Source of the DNA: Solanum dulcamara
Lineage: Eukaryota; Streptophyta; Magnoliopsida; Solanales; Solanaceae
Reading direction: 5' to 3'
NCBI RefSeq assembly: GCF_947179165.1
Contig: NC_077248.1
Coordinates: forward strand, 50,423,232 to 50,487,231
DNA: 64,000 bases
Positions 1-11,689 of this stretch are shown here, in pieces (position 1 is the stretch's first letter; each line of letters opens with the position of its first letter). The notes beneath the pieces are model-generated. The model worked only from the letters and a program-made list of their open reading frames with translations, made no database searches and was not told where the DNA came from. The position numbers were made by a program, and so were the translations under genes.

Positions 1-720
1 ATCTATGATATTATGATTCAGGCACTACTTCAATTTCTGACTAAATCTTAATCACGAGTCACATAGTGCCTCATGGGGTTGTTTCTTGTTTTTATTAATC
101 TCATCTATGATTTGTAACTTCTTTGAGGGTGGGAATAATCTCTCTAGAAATTCTTTTTTCATATCTCTCCAATTGGTAATTGAGTTATGCATGAGCTCAT
201 TCAGCTACTTGATTGCCTCCCCAGACAGATACAATCAAAATAATCTCAAATGAATCATTTTTTGGCTAACTCCAAAAATATCACAAGACCTGAATGTAGT
301 GATGAAGTTCATTAAATGCTAATACACATCATTTCCAGCTTCTCCCTTATAAAGTCCTTTTAGGTTCAAGAGTTGAAGCATGATGCTAGTAATGGTGAAC
401 ATCACGCCTAGTGGTAGTAGAGGAAGAACTATAGCCTAGTGTATCTGAATCCATCCATATCTGGATCATCATCCTCCAAAGCAAAGTCACTTGGCTGTTG
501 TTGACCTCAACCTCTTGATACTTCTGAGAATGCTGAGGTTCCAATTATTCTTCCACATCTTCTTGATTATCCCCTGGATGAACATTGTTACCATCATTGT
601 CTCTATCTTGAGCCTCCACAAGTTCTCTCACCCTTTGTGCTTCACTCTCTTATGCATTTATCTTTTGAATTGACTTTTATAGCTCAAGATCATAAGGGAT
701 CGGTAGTTCATCCTTACTTC
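1..720 (-). pseudogene. Decayed gag fragment of an Athila/Tat-like Ty3 retrotransposon
   Basis: Read on the minus strand, about 150-360 gives pieces typical of the plant retrotransposon gag domain: a segment like LYLSGEAIK, then NSITNWRDMKKEFLERLFPP, which matches the 'SITTWDELKEKFLxKYFPP' signature of Athila/Tat gag. Stops and frame changes interrupt it, so it is a relic. Gag would be the capsid protein. The fragment lies directly downstream (minus sense) of a primer-binding-like site at 841-859 and an LTR to the right, which fits 5'-LTR, PBS, gag order on the minus strand. The left side is cut by the window edge. Confidence 0.6.
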
Positions 721-840
721 AGGTATTGGAAATACACAAACATGTACCCTACACAAACAAAAAGAAGAAATAAAAATAAAAATAGGAAATAAGACTACAA
801 ACCAAAATAACTAGTAATAGAGTATTTCAAAGTCGTATTC

Positions 841-859
841 TCCTATAACAGCACCAAAA
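841..859 (-). other. Primer-binding-site-like sequence of the antisense element
   Basis: On the minus strand this reads TTTTGGTGCTGTTATAGGA, close to the TGGTGCCGTTGCCGG-type primer sites of Athila/Tat elements. It starts just after a minus-strand terminus ending in CA at 862, the expected LTR/PBS spacing. Low divergence from the usual motif suggests an authentic but ageing site. Confidence 0.55.
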
Positions 860-1529
860 TTTGATACGCCCAAACATAACTTCAATTAAGAAGTATAAAG
901 TGGTCGTTGTCAAATATAGAATATATCTAGGTTGGGGTCGAACCTACAAGGAATGAGGAGGAAATAAGTCTATTAGAACTTATCTTCAGTTGTAATCATT
1001 ATTTCTCAAAAGTAAAAATGCATTAAGTAAATTGGAGTTTTTTTTGTTTAGTTGATTAATTTGTAATAGTGTTCGCAGTAATAAAGTAAAATAGACTTAG
1101 AGTTTTTAACAGTATGACAATGTAGGTAGGACTGTGTTCCCCATGGCATATTACTCAGTAGACGTCTCATATCAGTAATTACATTTCAATGTGTAGCATA
1201 CAAAATCTAGCAAGTTATGCACATCTAAATGCCTTTTGCCCTATTAGATGAATCTCATTCTTTACCTTCAGATCTACAAATGTGTATCAATCTAACCATT
1301 GCTTTTGACCTTAGAAAACTATATCCTCCCGGTCTCAAACTCTTAGATTAAGGTTTATAACTTTGAATCTCTATTGTAGTTATATTTTTCTAATCACTAC
1401 ACCTCTCCCGATCAATTAATGAATGTAGAAAAGTTTTAATGTTTGCACTAGTTAAAAGGAAAATAAGATGAAGAAACTACAACTCGTTCTTGAACAATGA
1501 ACGAAAATCACCTACACATTTGCCTAATT

Positions 1530-2113
1530 CGTTATTTAATAATGGTTTCCACAATCCTAGTTATATGATTTAGCTAATTATATTCATAAGCAAAGCGTTA
1601 AGAATTGTTGTAGAATTCATCAGAACAATACTTATTTTTATACAATAGTTAATTTTAAATAAATGGATGAACAATGAATCAAGAAACAAACGAAACTTGT
1701 ATTTACGTTTGTTTCTCAAAAGATGTTTGAAAATATACTTCAAACAATGTTCAAACCCAAAAAATCAGTAAAGTGCATAACATAAAAATTAAAACCTATG
1801 TTAGATATTTGTAAACTACAAAACCAAATCCTAAATACAGTAGGAAAACTTAAGTCGGCACTGATTCACGTCCTCTCTTCATGGCCCATAGTGATGTTCA
1901 TGCCCTGTAGAGATACATCGTGGTAGTTGACTTGTCTCTAAAGTTGTGTGGTCCTCTTTTTATTCACAGACATTCATCATGATCCATGCTCCCTTGCACG
2001 CCCCGTGGTGGGGTTCATGGAATTTTACTTAAACTTACAGGCATTCTTCATCATGCACTTCACGACTCTATCCCACGATCCGTGATGGACCCCAACCAAT
2101 ATGTTTTCCTAAT
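1530..2113. repeat. Tandem duplication inside LTR, copy 1
   Basis: This block and 2114-2690 align along their length with a period of about 585 bp. Landmarks are ATTCATAAGCAAAG (1582 and 2167), AAAAAATCAGTA, CAAAACCAAATCCTAAAT, and CACGCCCCGTGGTG near 1998 and 2578. Copies differ at many positions, so the duplication is old. Confidence 0.85.
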
Positions 2114-2690
2114 TCATTATTTCATCATGGTTTTTACAACCCTATTTATGAGATTTAGCTACTCATATTCATAAGCAAAGTGTTAAGAATTAGTGTAGAA
2201 TTATTAGAACAATACTTATGTTTATGCAATAGTAAATCTTGAATCAATGGATGAACAATCAATCCAAAAACAAACAAAACTTGTAGTTACATTTGATTCT
2301 CAAAAGTTTTTAAAAAATATGCTTCACACATTGTTCAAGACTCAAAAAATCAGTATAGTGCATAACATAAAAAATAAAACCTATGCAGGTATTTATAGAA
2401 TACAAAACCAAATCCTAAATAAAGTAGGAAAACTTAAGTCAACACTTGTTCACGTCCACTTTTCATGGTGCATAGTGATGTTCATGCCCAGTAAAGGTGC
2501 ACCATGGTAATTGATTTGCTTTATAGGTATTAGTCCTCTTCTCCTTCATGGGCAGTCTTTACTATTCATGGTCCCTTACACGCCCCGTGGTGCGGTTCAA
2601 GAGATTTTACTTGAACTTACACACATTATTCATCATTCTCTTCACGACCCCTTCCCAAGACCCGCGATGGGCTCCACAGTCCGTCAAGGG
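2114..2690. repeat. Tandem duplication inside LTR, copy 2
   Basis: Second copy of the ~585 bp unit. It ends near the GACCCGCGATGGG motif, the counterpart of GATCCGTGATGG at about 2080. The open frames at 2247-2510 and 2548-2868 fall here and have no protein-like features. Confidence 0.85.
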
Positions 2691-3029
2691 TCTCATGGAG
2701 TTTTACTTTGACAAGAATTCCTCTGGTCTTTTTTACCATCCCATTTTAATGGCCAACTTCCATTGGTTGTATAAGTGTTCACGACCCATGGTGGCTCTCG
2801 TGGGCCATCAACTTCAGCAAATTTTTAGCAAAATTCACTATTACAATCCAACCTCATGCACAACTTAACTTTCCTATAAAATAAATACAACACACATTAT
2901 ATTTATAAAAACATGCTTGGAGCCCATGCTAATCCACTATTTTCAGCATCGAAAGTGTCATAAATACATAATATATCATGATATATGATGGAAAATGGAT
3001 GTTTATCTTAGTTTTCTCATGTTCATGAT

Positions 3030-5870
3030 CTTACCAAGGATTCATCTCCTTTAGAGACAACGAGGGTGATGAGAGAATTCCTATATATGTTTCATACAAA
3101 ATTACTAGGTGTTCCTTTAAATCGCGATATTAACTTTGTGATTGATTTGGATCCAGGTACCAAGCCCATTTCTATATCCCCTTATCAAATAGCTCCAGTC
3201 GAGTTGAAGGAGGTGAAAGAACAATTGGAAGATTTGTTGAAGAAAGGGTTCCTTCGGTCTAAAGTTTTAATATAGAGCGCACCAATCTTATTTATAAAGA
3301 AGAAAGATGGTCTATAAGGATGTGTACTAATTATCGGCAGTTGAAAAAGGTTACAATAAAGAATAAATATCTTCTTCCCTGCATTAATGATTTATTTGAT
3401 TAGTTTCATGGTACATCGGTGTTTTGCAAGATTAACTTGAGGTGGGCTTACCCTCAGTTGAGGGTTTAAGCTTTGGATATTCTGAAGACAACTTTTAGGA
3501 CTTGTTATGGGCATTATGACTTTATTCTCATGTCTTTTGGGTTGACTAATGCCCCTATTGCTTTTATGAAGTAGATGAATCAAGTGTTTTGGCCTTATTT
3601 AGATTCCTTCGTTATTGTATTTATTGATGACCTCTTGGTTTACTCTATGATGAGGTCAATCATGTTTTTCACTTGAGGACCATACTTCATATATTGAGAG
3701 AGGAGAAGTTTTTTGCAAAGTTCTCTAAGTGTGAGTTTTGACTTGAGTCTGTGGCCTTTTTAAGTCATATAGTGACCAATGGAAGGGATTATGGTTGATT
3801 TGTCCAAGGTTGCAGCAGTTCATAATTGAATGAGACCTACTTCCCCTATCAGGATTCGGAGTCTCATTGGGTTACTGAGTTATTATCATCGATTAGTCTA
3901 GAATTTCTCTTCTATTACAGCTCCATTTACTAAATTGGCTCAGAATATTGTGGTTTTTTAGTGGATGGATGAGTGAGAGGCAAGATTCAAAGTTCAAGGA
4001 GTTGTTAATAGTACATACCTAGGTACTACCGAGGGTGTGACAATTGTGGTATTTTGTGATGCTTCAGGTGTTGGTTTGGGTGGTATGTTCATGCAAAAGA
4101 AGATAGTTATAGCCTATGCTTCTCAATAGTTTAAGGTGCTTAAGAAGAACTACCCTACCCATAATTTTGAGTTAGGGGTGGTGATATTTATTTTGAAGTC
4201 TTTACTGATCATAGTAGGCTTAAAATCTTTTTTCTCAGCCAAATTTGAACATGAGGCAACCTAAATTGCTGGAATTATTAAAGGACTATAACATTAGTAT
4301 CCTTTATTATTTGAGTAAAGTGAATATGGTAGTAGATGATTTGATTCGGAAGGCACCAAGTATGGGTAGTTTAGACTTTATAAAGGCGTAGGAGAGACCT
4401 TTGGCTTTGGAGGTTTAGTCCTTGATAGACAGTTATTCCAACTAGATATTTCAGCACCTCATCATATTTTGGCCTCTGTTGAGGCTAGGTCTACTTTGAT
4501 GCATTAAATTTGTGCCCATCAATTAGTTTTATTATGACAAGTTAAGAGTGATTTGGGACAAAGTGCTGAAAGGTGAAGCTAAGTCATCTTTTCTTGATGC
4601 TGATGGAGTTTTGAGGATTGGTGGTCGTTTCTGTATGCCTAGAGTTGGTGGTTAAGTGTGTATGATATTGGAGGAGGCTCATTGTTCAAATTATTTTATT
4701 CACCCAGGGACAGCCAAGATGTTTCATGATTTAAAGAAACACTATTGGTGGTATGGTATGAAAAAGGACATCATAGACTTTGTAACAAAGTGTTTGAATT
4801 GTTGGCAAGTGAAGTATGAGCATCAAAGACCACCTGGTATGATGCTTAGGATTCCCATTCCCGAGTGAAAGTGGGAGTTCATACTATAGACTTTGTGCCT
4901 AGATTTGGGTAAGTATGATTCTATTTGGGTGATTATGGATCAGTTGACCAAATCAACTTCATTCTCGTGAAGACTAGTTATAAAGTGGAGCAGTTGGCTA
5001 CATTCGTGAGATTTATTGGTTGCACGGCGTGCCTATCTCCATTATGTTTGATAGAGGTATGTTTTTGCCTCATATTTATAGAGCTCTATGTAAGAGTAGA
5101 TGAGAACCAAACTTGAGTTCTGAGCAGATTATTCAAATGCTTTCTAATATACTTCGGGCTTGTGTTATGGATTTTGGTATTCATTGGGTCCAATTCTTAC
5201 CCTTGTGGAGTTTTCCTATAATAATAGTTATCATTCCAATATTCACATAGAATCGCTTGAGGTTTTGTATTGGAGGAGGTTTACATCTACCATTTGATAG
5301 TTTAGTTTTATTCATTTGAGGTATGACCTTGGGGTACAAATTTATTGAGAGACTCTATGGATAGAGTAAGATTGACCCAGCAGCATCTTGTGACCACCTA
5401 GAGTAGGCATAAAAGAGCTATGAGTACAGGCATATTAGTGATGTGTCTTTTGCTAGTTGTGAGCGGGTTTTGCTTAAAGTATCACCCACTAAGGGTGTGA
5501 TGAGGTTTGGAAAGAAAGGGAATATTAGTCTAGGATTTATTATCCCTTTTGAGATTTTGGAGAAGTATAGTGATGTACCCTATATGTTGGCTTTTCCTCT
5601 GAACCTTTTAGTGGTTCACCCCATATTTGACATTTTTATGCTTAAGAGACAACATCATGATCACTCATATTTGATCAGCGGGACTCGATTGCAATGGATC
5701 GGGATTTGACCTTTAAGGAAGAGCCTATTGTTATCTTGTATAGGCAGAGAAGACAATTGAGATTCAAGCATATTATTTCAGTGAAAGTGCAGTGGAAGCA
5801 CCGACCTATAAAGGAGGCTACTTAGGAGATTGAATTAGATATGTGTGGTACATACCCCGAACTTTTCACC
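3030..5870 (+). pseudogene. Decayed Ty3/gypsy pol (RT, RNase H, integrase)
   Basis: Translated pieces follow normal gypsy pol order. The N-terminal RT lead-in at 3066-3275 shows FVIDLDPGTKPISISPYQIA and PVELKEVKEQLEDLLKKGFL. RT continues in other frames with [32 protein letters not shown] and the catalytic FIDDLLVYS near 3620. RNase H residues lie near 4050-4200. The integrase zinc-binding region is at 4656-4868 (HPGTAKMFHDLKKHYWW, then C-L-N-C), followed by remnants of the catalytic core and the C-terminal domain to about 5840. Many stops and frameshifts make it inactive. No gag or protease is recognisable in front of it: the LTR of another element ends only ~150 bp upstream, so the 5' half was lost. 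Confidence 0.85.
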
Positions 5871-6837
5871 ACTTCGGGTACTTTATTTGTTTTTTAATTG
5901 AGGACGAATGCACATTTTAGTGTTGGATAGTGTAATATCTCATTTAATGAGAAATTACTATTATATATGAAATGACTATTTTACCCTTCCCCTTAGCATT
6001 ATCATGTTTAATATGTGTTGTGGGAATGAATAGTGTGGTTCCCAATGTGATCGGATGAGATTCTGATGATTTTTAGCCTTTTAAGTTGAATTATATAGAA
6101 ATGGTTGACTTTGGTCAATTCTATGATATCTGAGCATCGGATAGTAATTCTATCAGTTCTGTTACATTTGGAACGTCGAGTTTTGTCTAGTAGGGTGGTT
6201 GGTTAAAGTATTGAGACCTTAGGTTGTGATTTGGGTATTTAGGCAAAGTGAGTTATTAGCCAAAAATGAGTTTGATGGGTATTTCTGTCATATCAATATT
6301 TTTTTGGAAATCTAACATTTCCATTGACTCCATAATATCAAAATTAGTGGGGTAGCATATCCAGTTTATTTCAATTAGACCACGAACAATTTTTGAGGAT
6401 TTGTTTGGAGACAATTTTGGGCTTAAGTTGTTGGTTTCTGGTGCATATGACTTGCTCTTTGTGGTCGTGGACATTAGGCCCACATTCGCGATGAGTCCTT
6501 TTCTTGTTCTTCACAATCGCAGCCAATGGGCTCGCGTTTGCAATGAATGGATTTCTTGTACTTCGTGATCGCAACCAAGGGCTTGCATCCGCGATAAGCT
6601 AGGTCAGGGTGCTTCGTGATCATGAGAGTTAGTGGTTCACGATCGCAATGTGTAAAATTCACCTGAACAGAACCTTAATTTTGGGTTTCTTCTCCATTTT
6701 TCATATATCACCATTTTCAATCGTTGGGAGATTAGGGGAGGTGATCTTGGAGGTTAGTTTAGAGAAACACTTGTGTGGGTAGGTTCCTTTAGCGATTTTA
6801 AGTCAATTTCTTTGAATTTTATCTTCCAAGACACTTC

Positions 6838-6912
6838 AAAATCACGATTTTTTTTAATGGGAACAGACCCTACACGAGGCTCCCACCTCTCGTGCAAATA
6901 AAATCACGATTT
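6838..6912 (-). mobile_element. Tiny SINE-like insertion with 13 bp target duplication
   Basis: The 13 bp AAAATCACGATTT occurs at 6838-6850 and again at 6900-6912. Between them, in minus sense, is a ~42 bp piece resembling a SINE 3' region (GAGGTGGGAGCCTCGTGTAG) that ends in a run of eight A. Target duplication plus a poly-A tail fits a severely 5'-truncated retroposed copy. Confidence 0.6.
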
Positions 6913-7339
6913 CAAATATGGGTTTTGGGGTTTTTCTCCCAAATTGGAAAAATGGTAATTTTTTGATTTGAGACATAATTCCTACTAATTGTTTATTAGG
7001 TTTTCAACCACAAACTCCTTTTTACTTACAAATTATGTTTTCAAATTAATTTCTGATTTTACCCGATGAATTTTTGGATGATTTTAACCCCGGTCTTAAA
7101 CCTTAGCAATGTGGGTGTCATTGAAAACCTCTTGTGTGTACCTTCCATTCTTGATAGTTTAGGATCATTTTGGGGATGGAGGAAAAACACTGATAGAGTG
7201 ATTCACGTGAAGATTCGTCCTTTGAAGAAGGTTTGACTTATCCTTCTCCTAGACTGGGTTGGGTAACTAATCATACTTATGAACTATACTATGGGCTGGG
7301 ATCCTAACTTGATATTGGTATATTGGAAACTATTGAGTA

Positions 7340-7480
7340 TATTTATTTTGTCCTTGTGGGGACTTATTATTGGTTATTCACCCGTAGCGGGGACTTTGTA
7401 TTGATATTTCACCTGTGGGGGGGCAAAATTGCTTACTTTTGCCCATGTGGGGGCTTATTTAGGTTATTTTTCCCGTGTAG
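7340..7480. repeat. Degenerate GTGGGG-type repeats in LTR
   Basis: About five irregular units contain CCTTGTGGGGAC, CCCGTAGCGGGGAC, ACCTGTGGGGGGG, CCCATGTGGGGGC and CCCGTGTAGGGGC, spaced roughly 30-45 bp. Each can pair its CCC with its GGGG as a small hairpin. Confidence 0.6.
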
Positions 7481-7929
7481 GGGCCTTCCATGACATTATT
7501 TATTTTGAGTACATAATTTACATGAAATATTACTTGGGAGAGGGGTTCGAGTTGATTATTTGTAGCATGTTTGACTTGGAATGCCCGAGATAGGGGCTTG
7601 AGCTGATATTATCACTTCTTAAAAAAGGAATTGTATTTCTAATGGTAAACACATCTTTCCAAATAAATTTTTCCATCATTTTTGCCATGTGAGTATGTAT
7701 ATCATGATTTATCGGGTTTGGGGATGTTAAACACTTTTTGACTTATGTTGAATTGCATAAGCCTTCACGTTGTATTTGTTCTGAGAATTCATCTTCAATT
7801 CATCATATTATTGTTCATAGAAATTTGAGAGACGTGGCAGTAATGTTTAGAGAAAGAGAGTGAAACACCTTATGTATCCTTGACTATGAGCTAGGTGGCT
7901 AATATACAATGGATTTATGGCACTTGTAA

Positions 7930-8035
7930 CGGTTTAAACTTGCCTCTCTATCTCCATGAGGTAGTTGTTAGGTCTTCATACACTCTACCCTCCCAGACCC
8001 TACTTATGGGATTTAGCTAGGTATGTTGTTGTTAT
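7930..8035 (+). mobile_element. 3' tail of an RTE-type LINE or TS-type SINE
   Basis: The sequence runs TGCCTCTCTATCTCCATGAG, then TACACTCTACCCTCCCAGAC, then TTATGGGATTTAGC, and ends GTTGTTGTTATTG. This is the well-known Solanaceae LINE/SINE tail (TCTACCCTCCCCAGACCCCACTxxTGGGAxT, then TTG repeats). It sits exactly between the preceding LTR and the truncated start of the Athila LTR. Confidence 0.65.
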
Positions 8036-8350
8036 TGTAATGATTTAAACATGGGATTTTGTCTCTTTTAAGTGTTTGTTAGAAGATTTGATTGTGTTTT
8101 GTATTTAATTTTGTAGGAAAATAAGTTTTGGCAGCTAAGTTAGATATGATAGGGTTGGCAGTAGTATTTTGACCATCTTCTAGCCCTTCTATAAGCCTTG
8201 GAAAGGACCATGAGCCGTAAAAGAAGCGTAGGATGAGATCTAAAAAAGATGAAGTCTAGTCTGAAGTTCACAAGGGAACAGTATGTTCCGTACTTGTGAA
8301 TAGGATCTATAAATAGTGATCATAGAATGAAGGACTGAAGTGTGAACACT
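8036..8350 (+). mobile_element. Athila 5' LTR, left part (split by a nested element)
   Basis: It aligns throughout with 27675-27990 of the intact 3' LTR (shared GATTTGATTGTGTTTTGTATT, TTTTGACCATCT and GAAGTTCAC). Compared with that copy, ~25 bp are missing at the left, where the LINE/SINE tail abuts. It breaks at 8350, where the antisense Ty3 element begins, and resumes at 15302. Confidence 0.85.
8346..8350. repeat. Target-site duplication (left) of the nested antisense Ty3 element
   Basis: ACACT here and AGACT at 15297-15301 flank the nested element. The uninterrupted Athila 3' LTR carries AGACT at the matching place (GTGTGAAGACTC, near 27983), so the right copy is ancestral and the left has one substitution. 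Confidence 0.8.
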
Positions 8351-9090
8351 TGTCACGACCCAACCTAAGCCCTAGTCATAACACGACGATCGGGATGCGA
8401 GGGACCCCAACCATATGCCAACTTAGCATACATCACATACATAAGGTAAAGAACAATATAAAGATGAGCGGAACTAATCATTAAGTGGGGAATGGGACTA
8501 AGGAAAATCAACTCTATAAACGTCCAATCTGGACTACACTAATAAGTATTGTCTAAACATGCCTCTAGTCTATTCTTTGATGGGACTTTGGATAAGCTCC
8601 TAGCTCATCCTAACAATAGAATAAAGTGAAAAAAATAATAGTAACATGAATAAAAGTCCTATCCTCGGTAGAATGAGGACTCACCAACGTCTTTGAAATC
8701 TAAAGAAATCTCTAACCACGAGTAGGATGATCGTGAGTGTCGTCCATCCCTACATTATGAAAAATATAGGAAAAATATGTGTTAGTACATTTGAATGTAC
8801 TAAGTATGTGAGGTATGCATGAACAAGTGAAAGAACGTAATCAATATATCATAAGATGCATGACCAATTATAAAGAATATGAGTAAAGCTTAAAAGCAAT
8901 TTAAAACATCAAAAACTCATGGTCAATGCATATCATAAGAACTTTATCATAGACTCATAACTTGACATCTCATAAGTAACTCCAACTAATGTGGGATAGG
9001 ACCTTTAACTGACAACTAAGATCATATGAGTTATTACATGGAATCTGATGACTCCAACATTGAAATAGGGGAGGCTACCTTGCCACGGCA
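8351..9090 (-). mobile_element. Family A 3' LTR, truncated
   Basis: Aligns with 13318-14045 of the other LTR from the end (minus ...GGTCGTGACA) up to the block GGCAAGGT/AGCCTCCCC near 9065-9085. Beyond that the two LTRs stop matching: the remaining ~1.25 kb of LTR sequence seen on the right is absent here and replaced by sequence of another LTR family. Confidence 0.8.
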
Positions 9091-9496
9091 TGTCTCTCTC
9101 TTCTTCTCCTCGTGGGTTCGTAATCTCATCTTGTTTTATGAACCTATGTAATCCTTGATACATAAGCTTGGTATGCAGTCAAGTAGCTTGAGTATATAAG
9201 GTTTTCAAGTTAGTAGTTTACGTAAGTAAGTTGAGTCCTACGACTCATTACTTGGCCTCCAACTTCTTCTGGAATCTTATAGCCCTAATTCAAATCTTTT
9301 CTATTATGGGGTATCGCATTTTCCTTTCTTTAGAGTTGTTTGATAGCGTTATAGGTTATCCGACTCACATGGTAACCCTTAAGAGCTTTAAGAAACTTTA
9401 AGAAACTTAAGATGCTTATTATCCTTGCAAGAAACTTAAGAACCTTTCAAGAGACTTAAGAACGTGTTTCAAGGTACAAAAGTACGAGGTGTAACA
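9091..9496 (-). mobile_element. Family B LTR fragment fused into family A element
   Basis: On the minus strand it starts TGTTACACCTCGTAC at 9496 and follows the start of the family B LTR at 34266 onward. Shared landmarks are CTTAAG-rich sequence, CATGTGAG-C-GGATAA, CTATCAAACAACTCTAA, GTTGGAGGCCAAGTAATGAG and ACCAAGCTT. It stops at about 9091, where family A LTR sequence resumes. It has no internal region of its own. Confidence 0.8.
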
Positions 9497-10100
9497 CATA
9501 GGATGTCTTACCCAGTGGAAAATGAGCAGACTTGGTCATCCGATCTATAACAACCCAAATGGAATCATGTTGCTTCTTAGTACGAGGCAAACTTATTAAA
9601 AAATCCATATTTACATATTCCCACTTTCAAGTAGGAATCTCAATGTCTTAGGCTAAACCTCCCGATCTTTGATGCTCAAGTTTAAATTATTGGAAATTTG
9701 GATACTTAGCAACAAAATCCGTTATGTCCTTATTCATTCCATTCCACCAATACTTTTCTCTCAAATCATGATACATCTTGGTGGAACCCGGATGAATCGA
9801 GTATTGGGAACTATGGGTCTCATTCAATATCAACTCTCTCAATCCAAAACATTAGATACACACAAACAACCTTGGTAACATAGAACACCATCTCCCCCTT
9901 GGGAGAAAGCGTCAATGGCTTTTTCAGCAACCAACTTCTTTAACTCAACCAATATTGGATCTTGGTCTTGCTTGGCCTTGACATCCGCTACAACAAATGA
10001 TTCTGAACCATTATGAACAAGAACACCTCCATCATTGGAATCAACCAAACGCACCCCTAAACGTACCAACCTATGAACATCTTTAATCAATTATTTCTTA
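9497..10100 (-). pseudogene. Family A integrase remnant
   Basis: Minus-strand frames give the linker and zinc region (VADVKAKQDQDPILVELKKL at 9839-10090, then HPGSTKMYHDL and KYWWNGMNKDI) and the start of the catalytic core (IWVVIDRMTKSAHFPLGKTS) near 9500-9570. The two cysteines of the HHCC zinc site are lost in AKYPNFQ. The core is cut off at ~9497 by the family B LTR fragment, so the second and third catalytic acidic residues and the C-terminal domain are missing. Confidence 0.8.
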
Positions 10101-10555
10101 TCTTCCTAAATATGTGCCACACTACTCATGGACAATATACTTAGTACATAAGCAACCACATTAGCTTTCCCCGGATGATAGAACAAACTCACATCATAAT
10201 CGTTCAACAATTCAAGTCATCTCCATTGCTGAAAGTTCAAGTCTTTTTTCTTAAACACATATTGTAAACTCTTATGATTAGTGAACACATCCACATGGAT
10301 ACCATAAAGGTAGTACCTCCAAATATTCAAGGCAAACACAACTGCCGCTATTTCATGATCATGGGTTGGATATTTCCATTCATGCACCTTAAGTTTCCTA
10401 GAAGCATAGGATATTACCTTACCATGTTGCATCAATACACAACCAAGACAAACCCCTGAGATATCACAATGTACCACAAAACTATCGGACCCTTCCGGCA
10501 AGGTCAAGATAGGAGTGGTAGTGAGATGATCCTTCAATTCTTGAAAACTATTTTC
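10101..10555 (-). pseudogene. Family A RNase H remnant
   Basis: The frame at 10217-10537 carries the gypsy RNase H pattern: [60 protein letters not shown] and [20 protein letters not shown]. The catalytic D of 'HCDIS' is present; in the later 'TDHKSL' motif D is changed to N. It would degrade the RNA of RNA/DNA hybrids. A stop separates it from RT. Confidence 0.85.
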
Positions 10556-11509
10556 TCATGCTTCTGACCATTGAAGCTTCACCTTCTTTTGAGTCAACGT
10601 GGTCAAAGGTGATAAGATCAAAGAAAAACCCTCCACAAATCTCCTATAGTATCCGACTACTCCCAAGAATCTCCTAAAGTCCAAAGGAGATAATGGTCTA
10701 GGCCACTTCTTAACCACTTTGATTTTCTTAGGATTAACCATAATCCCTTCACCGGACACAATGTGACCAAGGAAGGCCACCTCCCTTAAACAAAACTCAC
10801 ATTTGTTGAACTTTGCAAATAGTTGTTTGTCTCGTAGAGTTTGCAACATAATCCTCAAGTGACTTGCATGCTCCTCCTCATTCTGAGAGTAAATCCAAAT
10901 GTTGTCAATGAATACCATCACGAACATATCTAGGTATTGCTTGAACACCCTATTGATTAAGTCCATGAAAGCCACAAGAGCATTGTTCAAACAAAACAAT
11001 ATGACTAGAAACTCATAATGGCCATAGCTCATCCGAAATGCCATTTTGGGAATGTCACACTCCCTCACCCTCAATTGGTGATAACTAAAACAAAGTTATA
11101 TTTTGGAGAAGTAACTTGCCCCTTGCAATTGATCAAACAAGTCATCTATTCGCGAAATTGGAAATTTAATCTTGATGGTTACTTTATTCAATTGTTGATA
11201 ATCAATACACATATGTAATGAGCCATCCTTCTTTCTAATGAACAATACAGGGGCACCCCATGGGGATATCCTTGACCTAATAAAACCCTTGTCTAACAAG
11301 TCTTTCAATTAATCCTTCAACTCTATTAACTCCGCCAGAGCCATCCAGTAAGGAGGAATAGAAATAGTTTGAGTATCCGAAAGAAGGTCTATACAGAAAT
11401 CAATCTCTCTTTTGGAAGGAACACCGAATAAATCATCGGGAAATACATTTGGAAACTCATTTATAATAGGGATCAACTCTAGGGTTGGGGATTCAAAATT
11501 CTCATCCAT
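10556..11509 (-). pseudogene. Family A reverse transcriptase remnant
   Basis: Three neighbouring frames cover RT. At 11309-11509 is [20 protein letters not shown]. At 11096-11308 is [20 protein letters not shown] with the first catalytic-domain motifs. At 10556-11074 is [20 protein letters not shown], then [10 protein letters not shown] and [11 protein letters not shown]. The YxDD-type box reads FIDN, so one catalytic aspartate is replaced by asparagine. A stop near 11310 and further frame breaks make it inactive. The intact box (FIDD) is present in the + strand copy at 40760. Confidence 0.9.
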
Positions 11510-11689
11510 AACCTATACAAAATGATAAATACAACCCTTGGAAATCATCTTCCAAGCTTTAAGGTATGAAATGAATTGACCTTTAAACACAGAGTTACTA
11601 CCCTTCCATTCTAGGATCAACTTTTCGAGAATTGAAACTTAACCACTGGGGTTCTACAATCAATAGGACCATAACATGCATATAGCCAA

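Larger units (their letters stand above)
862..2880 (-). mobile_element. LTR of the antisense Athila/Tat-like element
   Basis: The minus-strand 3' boundary (CA at 862) abuts the primer site. The sequence at about 1040-1450, reverse complemented, aligns with 22290-22600 (shared blocks such as AGTGATTAGAAA, TTGAGACCGG and CCATGGGGA), so the same LTR type also occurs in the Athila region. The far end of the LTR (its U3 start) is not clear; I place it near 2880 only because recognisable LTR-style sequence stops there. It holds an internal tandem duplication, listed separately. Short frames in here are not genes. Confidence 0.5.
5931..7930 (+). mobile_element. 3' LTR of the Ty3 element at 3.0-5.9 kb
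   Basis: A GAGGACGAATG motif, typical of the end of Tekay-like gypsy polyproteins and polypurine regions, occurs at 5900-5910. TGTAATATCTC follows at 5931 as a plausible LTR start. The region holds repeated CGCGATCGCGA-like segments (6480-6650) and GTGGGGGC stem-like repeats (7340-7480), both familiar from long gypsy LTRs. The right end near 7930 is inferred from the start of a LINE/SINE-like tail. The 5' LTR is missing. Confidence 0.6.
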
